64,000 nucleotides of DNA. Origin: Rhyacophila brunnea. Its lineage: Eukaryota; Arthropoda; Insecta; Trichoptera; Rhyacophilidae. Below are positions 55,269-64,000 of this stretch, piece by piece. The stretch spans positions 1 through 64,000 of the forward strand of contig JAGYXB010001581.1 of NCBI GenBank assembly GCA_022495005.1, read 5' to 3'. The notes under the pieces are model-generated. The model was given only the letters and a program-made list of their open reading frames with translations, was not told the DNA's origin and did no database searches. Within the stretch, counting starts at the first letter, position 1. Every line of letters begins with the position of its first letter. A program made the translations under genes and the position numbers.

Positions 55269-56450
55269 TTGATTCCTGCAACCACTGCCATGCCCTATTT
55301 TTCTACTCTCGGATTGTCGGAGAGGTTCATAGAAGTACAGGAGCCATACGATGAAATACAGATTGACTATATAGACGTTAAAAAAGAATTTGGCATATAT
55401 GGAACCAATACTGATATAGTCAATCGCACTGCAAAACGTCAGCATATACAATCTAATGCCATAGATCCAGAATTACTATTAGCTGTTATAAAGTTGGAGA
55501 AAAAATCATTTAATATCGAAAATTTTGTGTGCAGTTTTTGTTTTGATTTTTTTGCATCACTATCTCTATTAAAGCTTCACAAAGCGTGGCATAAAAAATC
55601 AACAGCGCATAATATAGAAAATTACAAAAGCGTTCGATCTGATTTCAAATATGAAAACGTAAATAATTCTGGTGAAAAGCCATTTAAATGTGACCAATGT
55701 AATTACTCATGTATAAGAGCAAGTGATATGAAAAATCACAGAATGACTCATTCTGGTGAAAAGAACTATAAATGTCATCAATGTGATTACTCCTCTATCA
55801 AATGCAGTACGATGAAAAGGCACATAATGACCCATTCTGGTGAAAAGCCATTTAAATGTGATCAATGTAGTTTCTCTTGTAAACAATCCGGTGATATAAA
55901 AATACACAAAATTATTCATTCTGGTAAAAAGCCTTTCAAATGTGCCCAATGTAATTACTCATGTATAAGATCTGGTGATATGAAAATACACAAAATGACT
56001 CATTCTGGTGAAAAGCCATTTATATGTGACCAATGTAATTACTCTTGTATAAGATCTTGTGATATGAAAAGGCACAGAATGACCCATACTGGTGAAAAAC
56101 CATTTAAATGTGACCATTGTAATTACTCGTCTATTACATCTGATACGATGAAATTACACAAAATGACTCATTCTGGTGAAAAGTCATTTAAATGTGACCA
56201 ATGTAAATACTCGTGTATAAGATCTTGTGATATGAAAAGGCACAGAATGACCCATTCTGGTGAAAATCCATTTAAATGTGACCAATGTAATTACTCGTTT
56301 ATACAATCTGGTTCTTTGAAATTACACAAAATGACTCATTCTGGTGATAGGCCATTTAAATGTGACCAATGTGACTACTCATCTAATCGATCTAATAGCA
56401 TAAAGTTACACAAAAAGACTCATTCTGATAAAAAGCCTTTCAAATCCTAA
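55269..56450 (+). CDS. Exon 3: ten-finger C2H2 zinc-finger domain
   Basis: TATTTTAG precedes 393 codons and a TAA. Residues 1-80 are an acidic spacer with YIDVKKEFG. A first degenerate finger FVCSFCFDFFASLSLLKLHK (about residues 84-105) is followed after a Ser/Asn-rich spacer by nine canonical C2H2 fingers of 28 residues (about 135-385), joined by THSGEKPFKCDQC linkers. Such arrays bind specific DNA; the product is presumably a nuclear transcriptional regulator. Helix residues differ from the 20-finger paralogue at 44871. The array ends abruptly: the next finger begins FKS and meets TAA where CAA is expected. Confidence 0.88.
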   Translation: MIPATTAMPYFSTLGLSERFIEVQEPYDEIQIDYIDVKKEFGIYGTNTDIVNRTAKRQHIQSNAIDPELLLAVIKLEKKSFNIENFVCSFCFDFFASLSLLKLHKAWHKKSTAHNIENYKSVRSDFKYENVNNSGEKPFKCDQCNYSCIRASDMKNHRMTHSGEKNYKCHQCDYSSIKCSTMKRHIMTHSGEKPFKCDQCSFSCKQSGDIKIHKIIHSGKKPFKCAQCNYSCIRSGDMKIHKMTHSGEKPFICDQCNYSCIRSCDMKRHRMTHTGEKPFKCDHCNYSSITSDTMKLHKMTHSGEKSFKCDQCKYSCIRSCDMKRHRMTHSGENPFKCDQCNYSFIQSGSLKLHKMTHSGDRPFKCDQCDYSSNRSNSIKLHKKTHSDKKPFKS

Positions 56451-56680
56451 TGTAATTACTCATGCATTACATCTTGTAAAATGAAATAACACAAAATGAC
56501 ACATTCAGATGAAAAGGCATTTAAATGTGACTAATTTAATTTATCATGTATATGATCTATTGTTATGAAAAAACACAAAATGACTCAGAAGCACAGAATA
56601 ACCCATTTAAATGTGACCACTGTATTTTCCCTTGTATACACTCTAATTATAACATAAAAAAACATGTTTTTCATCAGTAT
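56451..56680 (+). pseudogene. Fossil fingers beyond the stop codon
   Basis: In the same frame as the preceding exon, CNYSCITSCKMK, HKMTHSDEKAFKCD and MKKHKMT remain readable between stop codons. Later KCDHCIFPCIHSN appears in a shifted frame. The ancestral protein had at least three more fingers that are now untranslated. Confidence 0.75.
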
Positions 56681-57196
56681 TTATTGATATCAGATAATAA
56701 AAACACTTATAACTTATTTTTTTTATTGCTGCAACAATGAAATAACCCAACATTGCCAATAGTTCAGAAAACGAGTCTAAATGTGTTGAATCCAAATAAT
56801 TTTGTAACAATGTGATGTATGAAAACTATTCTGGCACATTTAAAAAGTGATTCAATGGCATCATTACAATAATTGTTTTAAACAGTAATATAAAGCCTCC
56901 CTTACCTGAAAAATAACCCCCATTTGTTATTTATTACACTCTTGCTGTAAATGTCGTTTTGGAGGAAGATTTACAAAGAAATGTGACAGTAATGCTTTAA
57001 AAAAATTGATTGTGTTGTGAATTGTGTCAATATTGTAGAATTTTGTCAATAAAATGCAGCATTTCAAGAAGTATTTATTAAAAGTTATTTCGTTTATTGT
57101 ATAAATAATTCCAAAGTAATTTTACAATTCTAAATATCCAAGTAAAAATTGAAAATAATTTTTGAGTGTTTTTTTTACATTATTATTGAAATTAAA
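56681..57196. other. 3' flank of the zinc-finger gene
   Basis: AATAAAA-type signals at about 56695 and 57048 could terminate the zinc-finger transcript. No other feature. Confidence 0.45.
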
Positions 57197-58983
57197 CTCT
57201 TAATGTTTGTAAAATGCAGGAATGTGCTTTTTATGAAAAAGGTCCATAAGATCACTTTTCTTTTTGTCAGAAATTCTTCGTCTTGAATGAAAAGCTGGTA
57301 TTAACTCAACGTCTACATATTTATTCCTCTTTATAACAACAACCTGATTGAAGGACTCCTCCTTATACGAAGTTTTATAGGAAACCGAATTTGGAAAATC
57401 TTTTGTAACTTTCAAGATCTTTACATCTGTAAGCGTCATTGATGCCATATTAATGGGATCGATGTCAGTGTTCAGTTTTTTAAGATCATAAAAGTCTTCG
57501 CACCGTTTCTTTTTTGGCGTCACATATCAGGAGCAGTTATACGAGACTCAGGTCGACATGCACTCCTACGTGATGTGACTGAATTTACATGACTTGCAAT
57601 ATGTTTGTAGTTATATTAGCTTAATAAATCATGAACATGGAATGGTTTTCCGTTTATTTTTGGCTCCACGAATTGCTGAAACAAATGCTTCTGGCGAATA
57701 CATTGGGCCACCTTTTAACTGTCGTTTTTCGTGCCTGTTGATTAAAGAGTGTGTCAATCCCCTTCACTTTGTGTGTGACCCTTTATCAAATATCTATGAG
57801 TGATTGTGTTTATATTCAACTGGCGTACTGCATATACCTAAATATAAGGCAATCATAAATTTGTTTTTCTGTTGGCCAGCACAATAATCAGAATGTAAAA
57901 TCAGTTCTCTATTATTAATAGCAGATTTGTCTCTTAGATCCCAAAGTACACAAGTTCCCAACTCATTGAATCTTATGTGTGCATGTGATTCGTCCCACAC
58001 GTTCGTACCTTACAGTTCACCTGTTGTATTTTGCAAATCTTATATTGTGTGTATATTCAATTTTAACTAATTGTAATAGAAGGCAGACACTTCACCTTTT
58101 GGCAATTGCATTACGGCCTGGAAATCGTGAACAGCCACTGTTACATCGGACCATTTTTTATATGCTTTTTCCTCCACTTTTGATAAATTCTTTTCTACCA
58201 AATATCTTTCCTAACTTTCTTTCAATTGATCATTTCCATCGCCTTCTGTGTTTTCGTAAGTATTACATGTCTCACAGACATCTTTTTTAGGTACAAAATA
58301 TGATAATTCTTCTGTAAATATTCTATAAAATAGTAGGTAGGTACGTAATTTCAAAATCGCACATTTTTCGTTATACGATCAGATATATTATAATTGTCTT
58401 ACTTCCATCAATAAAATGTTTTAATGTATAAGCACGTGCATAATGGCTTTCAATTTTTCGAATTATACTCTATGAATTGATTAATGCCTTGCCTAATACT
58501 TTCGTCTACCATCCTCTGCTTTCCGTGTTTTCCTTGTTGATCATTTTCAAGTAAAACTTTTTTTTTGTTTTCTAGGACAGTACAAAATTGGGCGATCGTA
58601 AATGTTTTAAAAAAATTATTTACGCACTCTATCTTGCTGATTATGTCCATGAAAATAAAAAGTGTTATTATTCTGCCTTTGGCTTCTCGTACCACCTGTA
58701 CGAATGTATCGATATTTGGCTGAATGATTTACATGCTACCTACCTAATGGAAATATATTGCCTTTGCATTTCAATACCTATAAACTCCCAAAGTGCAGAA
58801 ACTAGATTCATTTTCTCTTCCTTATTGATCTTCGTCGAAAATTTTCGCTTCCATTTTGCCGGAAAAGCCGGTTTTATCTCCTTATTCCAAATTTTCTTGC
58901 TACTTGTATGCGATTTGTACTCCTTGCCGATATTTCTCGCCTTCTTCAGTACATTCGTCTTCCAATTACCTTCATTCCTTTAA
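57197..58983 (-). pseudogene. Decayed DUF7869-like gene, copy 2
   Basis: Read on the minus strand, blocks align in order with the transposon protein at 22011-23949: NWKTNVLKKARNIGKEYKS (about 58970-58910), GKHGKQRMVDESIRQGINQF (about 58540-58470), MWDESHAHIRFNELGTCVLW then LILHSDYCAGQQKNKFM (58000-57860), GPMYSPEAFVSAIRGAKNK (about 57700-57650), and a C-terminal block PAFHSRRRISDKKKSDLMDL (about 57300-57200). Stops and frameshifts lie between. The HSD Asp is kept and the GHS...D...H block is partly lost. No terminal repeats found. Confidence 0.75.
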
Positions 58984-61535
58984 CGTTTTTTAACACCAAA
59001 ATATCCACCAATATGAAGTTTTATAGACCTTATGTAATGCACAATGATAGTGTTTATTTTTATTTATATTGAAGTAACACCCTTTTCATACTAAATATGA
59101 AATACATCACTATTTCTTATATAGACGAAGTTACGGCACGATTCCTTAACTTCGCCCAATGTGTTTTAGTAGGTCCAGTACGAAATTATTGTCTATGGAT
59201 ACTCACGAAATCTATTAAAAAATGACGTTAAGCAAATTTAGGTCTTATGCTAGAGACAATTTGACATATTTTAAAGAAATATCTACGTTGGCGAAGATAG
59301 GAATCACTTCAATGACAGTTTCATACAACCTACCAATTTACGCTAGGGTTGCCAAAGCCCAAATCATTATAGTATCATTTTTATGTACTTATTGATTTAG
59401 ATAGTAAATTTTTAATAAAGGAAGTATGAGAAAAATTGTTAACTGGTGAATCAAAGTGATGAATAGTTTTTAGTCTAAAAACCATAAAAATAAAAAAACA
59501 CATCTATTTCAAAAAAAAGCATTTCTTTGTGACAACCCTAAAGCCATGATAAGTGTAGGAACATGTAGTTCACAAAACATAGCCTGACATTGCATACTCA
59601 AAAAATTGATGTTTTATTATAAAAATCGGAAATCTATCATAACATTTGGCAAGCAGACTATCAGACTATATCACTATATTATATAAAAAATTTGAAGAAC
59701 CTACCTCTACAAGATTCGTAGAAATAAGCAAAAGTTCAGAGGTATTCCGAAAAAATCTCTTCAAACCGGACTCGAAAAAACGGTACTAACACAAACACGG
59801 CAAAAATAATGGCGGTTTGAAAATTTTGTGGTGACAGGACTAATATTATCTTTAAAATCGCCTTAGTGGCTTAAAGTGGTGCGATAGAAAAAACATGAGT
59901 TTCTAGTGTTTAATTGATTTAGGTAAGTTAGGGACACTTGGCGAAGTAAGGGGGTTTTACGGTAGTGTCATCCTCAGTTTACACTAAACAATTTGCATCG
60001 AGAGAACTGCTCGAACGTGGAGGAAAAGTTGAAATGGTTTGATCAGTGATTTATAACGGTTAGGCACAAAATACGTGTTACAAATAACCAACGAGACAGG
60101 ATTCGATCCAACTTATTGTGGAACGAAAAGAACAATGAGACTCTAAAAGGCGATATCGATAAGGTAGGTTATGCGTACGATGGCGTTATTTCTGACTCGA
60201 TTTTGGAATCCAGCGTGTTTCTAAAAGTATAGGAAATTACATATAAATATGCTTCTGCGGGCACCACCCTATTTATATTTTATCATAAACAGTTCAAGGC
60301 ATAAAATAAGAAATGAAAGAATGTTTTAAAGAATAAGTCCAAAATGTCGTATATTAGAACAGGAATGATATACAAAGAATAAGCAATCTACAAACATTTT
60401 GGGACGGAGAATGAACGTAGCTATTAACTTCCTCGTGAATAACAAGTGGATGGCAAGAATCAAAATAATAAATAATCAAAACATCGTCAGATAAGGTTGA
60501 TATAAATTATCCGGACATCTTAGAATTGTCCCGTAGCGGCCGAGGGCCGAAGCCCCATCGGGTACGTCTATTCACTGTGAAGGTCTGGGCGAGAGAGAGG
60601 GAAAACGATCTTCATGCGAGTTCGATATCTTTGTTTCGAGGCATGCCAGAAACATACAAGGCGGAGAAATTAGTTCTATATTCGGCCGCGAGACGTGAAT
60701 AATTATTGCCAGTAGTTAAGAACGATAAATCTTTTATGGTATATATTATTAAAATATCGTTACAATACCTCTGTCGTTAGTAATAGAAGATCAAGCCAGA
60801 GGTTGAGCTTTTTCTTGCAACTTCCACTTCCAGGGTGCGGTCAACGTCGCAGGTACATCTCATGGGTTTAATGTGGTGTAACGATGAAATCCAAAAGGTG
60901 AAAACTCAAACTCTGTATTTTGGCGGACAGAGGAGATAATTCTAGTAGTGCGGCAATTTCGCAAGGCGGCTGAAGTGTTAAAATATGGACTCATCTCTGA
61001 TAGTTGACGACATAGGAGTAATTATTTTTGAAGAGAGACAGCGATCCAATCAGTTGAGATCTTGAAGTCTTTGAAGACATCGCAACTCGTCACGAAGGTC
61101 CACTAAGATTACCATCATGAAAAATCTAGCTACTATAAAAATATTAGTTCATTCTCGCATCAAAAAAATAAACTTAAGAATAAACAAGTAATTAAGTATA
61201 CGCAGATACTAACTAAAAATAAATTTGAAATCAGTCGGGTCGCAGCCCTATGCAGTCTTTGCTGCTTCATTCGGTAATTTCTCTTACGACTATAGTTTGA
61301 AAATTACTAGTCATTTTTATAATAATTACAATTTTTAAACTTATAATATTTACAATAAGTACAACCCAAATAATAAGAATTGTCTTTCAACAAAAACGTA
61401 AGGCGTTTTTTATTAATGGTTAACTAAATGTTTTTAAAATATTTGCTTGAGACGGGAAACAAAGATTTTTTAAAACTAATTTGTGGAAATAGAGTATTCA
61501 ATAGCTTTGGAGTATAAAATCCAGTAGCTGCAAGT
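58984..61535. other. No gene recognised
   Basis: About 2.5 kb with only short frames. A GC-rich patch at 60530-60600 (GCGGCCGAGGGCCGAAGCCC) stands out in AT-rich surroundings and is unexplained. Confidence 0.45.
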
Positions 61536-61539
61536 TTAA

Positions 61540-62293
61540 CGGCCCACGTGCTCGTCGTAGGTAAAATTGAGTTTTTATTGTATTTTCAAACCATGATCCT
61601 GGACACTCCTTAAACATTGTAGATAATCTATTTATAAAATTTTGAAGCCTTATTATCCTTTATAGTTATTTTAAACATTTGATGACTGCATAAAGTATTT
61701 TTGTTACATAAAATAGTATTCTTTTAAGCCTCTCGCTCTAATGTTTTAGAATATGGTCATATTTCGGTACATAACTGTGCAGTGGTGTTAAGATTTTTTA
61801 CGTTTATTAATTTTTAAACGCATTTATGAAACCATGAGTATAATTTATTATGAGATAATTTTTGTAAAATATTTACGATAAAAAATTATATTGATAATCT
61901 CTGTGTTCCCAAATTTGACAAGAATTAGGCATTTTATTATTCAAAAAATCGTCAAGATTAACATATTTGAAGATAATTCTAAAGATACTAATTATGAGCT
62001 ATGTCTTTGACCATTAAAAATTAATAAATGTAAAAAAATCTTAATACCACTGCAAAATTATGTACCGAAATGTGACTATATTCTAAAACATAAGAGCGAG
62101 AGGTTTAAAAGAATAGTATTTTATGTAATAAAAATACTTAATGCAGTCATCAAATGTTTAAAATAAATATAAAGGATAATAAGGCTTCAAAATTATACAA
62201 ATAGGTTATCTACAACGTTTAAGGTATGTCGAGGATCATGCTTTGAATATAGAAAAAAAACTCCATTTTGACGCACGCTGAGCACGTCCGCCC
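61540..62293. mobile_element. TTAA-flanked long-TIR MITE, complete copy 2
   Basis: TTAA at 61536-61539 and 62294-62297 flank 754 bp whose two halves are inverted repeats of about 270 bp or more, for example TATCCTTTAT and CCTCTCGCTCTAATGTTTTAG on the left against CTAAAACATAAGAGCGAGAGG on the right. Outer ends GCCCACGTGCTCGTCG and CGCTGAGCACGTCCGCCC. No coding capacity. It defines the borders of the rearranged copy at 8083. Confidence 0.88.
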
Positions 62294-62359
62294 TTAAGAT
62301 AGTTTACAATACGGTGTATGAAAGTATTTGCGATACATAATTAGATGTAGTTAAGCAGA

Positions 62360-62690
62360 AAACGTCCAATCCACAAATTGAGAATTTTCATTTTATTACG
62401 TATAATACGTCAAAAACATCAATATTTTAATATGGCGAAAACGTCCAACCAGAAATATACACACAGAAAAAGTTATCGACGTTTTTTCTAACAAACATAT
62501 TAACAATTTACGAAAAATAATATCGAGAAAACGTTCATGTGGTTTGGACGTATCCTGCTTTTTTATTGCAATAGACAAAACTATATATTTAATATTGTCA
62601 GAATACGTCCATGTGGGTTGGACTTGTTAGGAGTTCTAAAAATCTTCGCATGTATGTAATCCATGTTACTTGGACGTGTTAGGAGTTTTA
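62360..62690. repeat. Cluster of ACGTCCA inverted motifs
   Basis: ACGTCCA or its complement TGGACGT (or a one-base variant such as CGTTCATG or TTGGAC) occurs about eight times. Units include AACGTTCATGTGGTTTGGACGT, ACGTCCATGTGGGTTGGAC and ATCCATGTTACTTGGACGT, the latter two followed by TGTTAGGAGTT. It ends 100 bp before the third DUF7869-like gene. Possible subterminal protein-binding repeats. Confidence 0.6.
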
Positions 62691-62795
62691 AAATTAATAG
62701 ATTATTTTTCGATAGAGATATGATACGATACGATTTTATAATAGAGAGTTATTTCTCGAAGCCTAGATAATGCAGATATCGAGTCGACTGTTTCC

Positions 62796-64000
62796 ATGGA
62801 TACAAATGATGTCAATTCCTCATCTCTTAAAAATTCGTCACAAATATTTACCAGTCGTCCTAAAAAAGGTCCGAAGCCAAAATATAGGCAATCAAAGACG
62901 ACATCGAAGTTGAACAAAAATGCTAATAAGCCGTATTGTGACTATAAAGGTGTACTCAAATCAGGCAAAGAAATTATTTATTATTACCTATTGTAATTGT
63001 ATAATGAAATGCAATGAACAAATTACCGAAGAAGAATGTAAATTCGAATTCAAACGTTTTTGGGAATTAGGTTCTTATAATTCACAAACAACATTCAACA
63101 CTACCCTTGTGACTGAAACATCCAAAAAACGGTGTTATGGTAGAAATTCTACAAAAAGACAATTCTCCAGGGTTTATACTTTCAACAAAAAAAGAGTAAA
63201 TATACCGAATGATGTTTTGCAAAACAATCAATATAACTCCTACCAGAATAAATTAACACTGCTCCTAAGAACATTTCAGGCCGTAAGGAACTATTGGATC
63301 AAAGAGGGTTAAAACAAGGTGGGTTGAACAAAGTACCTAAAGAAAAGGTGAATGCTGTCATTAAACAAATTAATTTGCTTCCAAAATATACCTCACATTA
63401 CTGCTGTGGAGACACGGAAAGCAATTTTCTACCACCTGACATGACATTGGCAAAAATGTATGCTATGTTCAAAACGGAAGTTAATAATCCTGTAACCTTT
63501 GCTATCTATAAACAGATATTTTATGCTTAATTCAACCTAAAAACAAAACCGCTAAAAAACGATACGTGTTACGTTTGCGAAACATTTAAGGTGAAAATCG
63601 ATAACGTAAGAGATGGTTCGGAAAAAGCACAACTTATCACAGAAAAAGAGAAACACTAGGCTTTGGCAAAAAATGCGCAAGATTTGCTAAAATGAAATCT
63701 GCTTACTGCAAAAAACAGAGACGACACAGAATGTCTCACATTTGATATGCAAAAGACCCTTCTCTTACCGAGAATTTCCACTAATATCATATTTTATAAA
63801 CGCCAACTATGGCTTTATAATTTAGGCATCCATAGTGGAAAACAACAGGAAAGTTTCTGCTATGTGTGGTTAGAAGGCATTGCAGGAAGAGGTTCTCAAG
63901 AGGTTGGGTCATGCATATTAAAGCATTCAAGTCACAAATCTTCCAGACTCATGTGGGGGGCAGAACCAAGATTACTCTCATGCTTAAAGCATTACTTGGA
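62796..64000 (+). pseudogene. DUF7869-like gene, copy 3, running off the window
   Basis: From ATG 62796 (MDTNDVNSSSLKNSS, then a basic RPKKGPKPKYRQ patch), frames broken by shifts near 62960 and 63300 and by stops give, in order: CIMKCNEQITEEECKFEFKR, NLLPKYTSHYCCGD, DTCYVCETFK (equivalent of the CDFC pair), CLTFDMQKTLLLPRI (equivalent of MDLEKILLTP, Asp kept), and YVWLEGIAGRGSQEVGSCIL. All match the transposon protein. The part with the second and third acidic residues lies beyond 64000. Introns might explain one frame change, but the internal stops indicate decay. Confidence 0.78.

Noticed and set aside
57979..58983. Plus-strand frames of 103 and 131 codons
   Set aside because: Their complementary strand carries motifs of the decayed DUF7869-like gene; the plus frames are shadows.

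Overview
This is AT-rich, intron-containing animal DNA, almost certainly from an insect. Supporting traits are the abundant TAGGTAGGTACC-type simple repeats, poly-A/T-rich introns, mariner, Helitron and Ty3-like elements, BESS-like and THAP-like exons, and splice donors of the GTAGGT/GTTAGT type. Repeat style and base composition fit a lepidopteran or aphid-like genome; I cannot choose between them from sequence alone. There are no bacterial-type operons.

The host content is a cluster of one lineage-specific gene family. Its short acidic first exon begins MD(I/V)KRE and ends IFE or IIE before a GTTAGT-like donor. Second-position exons end in a CSYSE-type peptide. Terminal exons carry either a C2H2 zinc-finger array or, in one case, a BESS-like tail. 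Every exon I could delimit at both ends is phase 0 at both sides, so exons can be combined freely. Members: a plus-strand multi-exon gene at 1.0-13.3 kb with an internal X-Y exon-pair duplication; a minus-strand, partly broken gene at 15-25 kb; three minus-strand first exons (52.4, 50.3, 47.3 kb) upstream of a 20-finger exon at 44.9-46.7 kb next to an assembly gap; and a complete three-exon, 482-residue zinc-finger gene at 53.3-56.5 kb on the plus strand.

Mobile DNA occupies much of the rest. Three mariner copies (4.2, 13.6, 35.8 kb) all carry frameshifts. A dead Ty3/gypsy element (28.6-33.8 kb) has lost part of reverse transcriptase, has a 5-bp duplication and is split by a 1.1-kb TTAA-flanked element. 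There are RTE-like LINE fragments, a small Helitron, tRNA-like SINE heads, a hAT end, several foldback/MITE families, and a tandem-monomer leader before an ORF1-like frame.

The most interesting object is at 21004-24738. It is a 3.7-kb unit with 33-bp terminal inverted repeats (first 23 bp perfect) and a 4-bp ATAT target duplication, inserted inside the first exon of a zinc-finger-family gene. A paralogous uninterrupted exon at 52.2-52.4 kb serves as the empty site. Its only gene is a three-exon protein of the uncharacterised insect family I know as DUF7869-like, with D, D and D/E residues placed as in an RNase-H-fold transposase. Two further decayed copies of this protein lie at 57.2-59.0 kb and 62.8-64.0 kb. 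This is direct structural evidence that the family is, or was, a cut-and-paste transposase.
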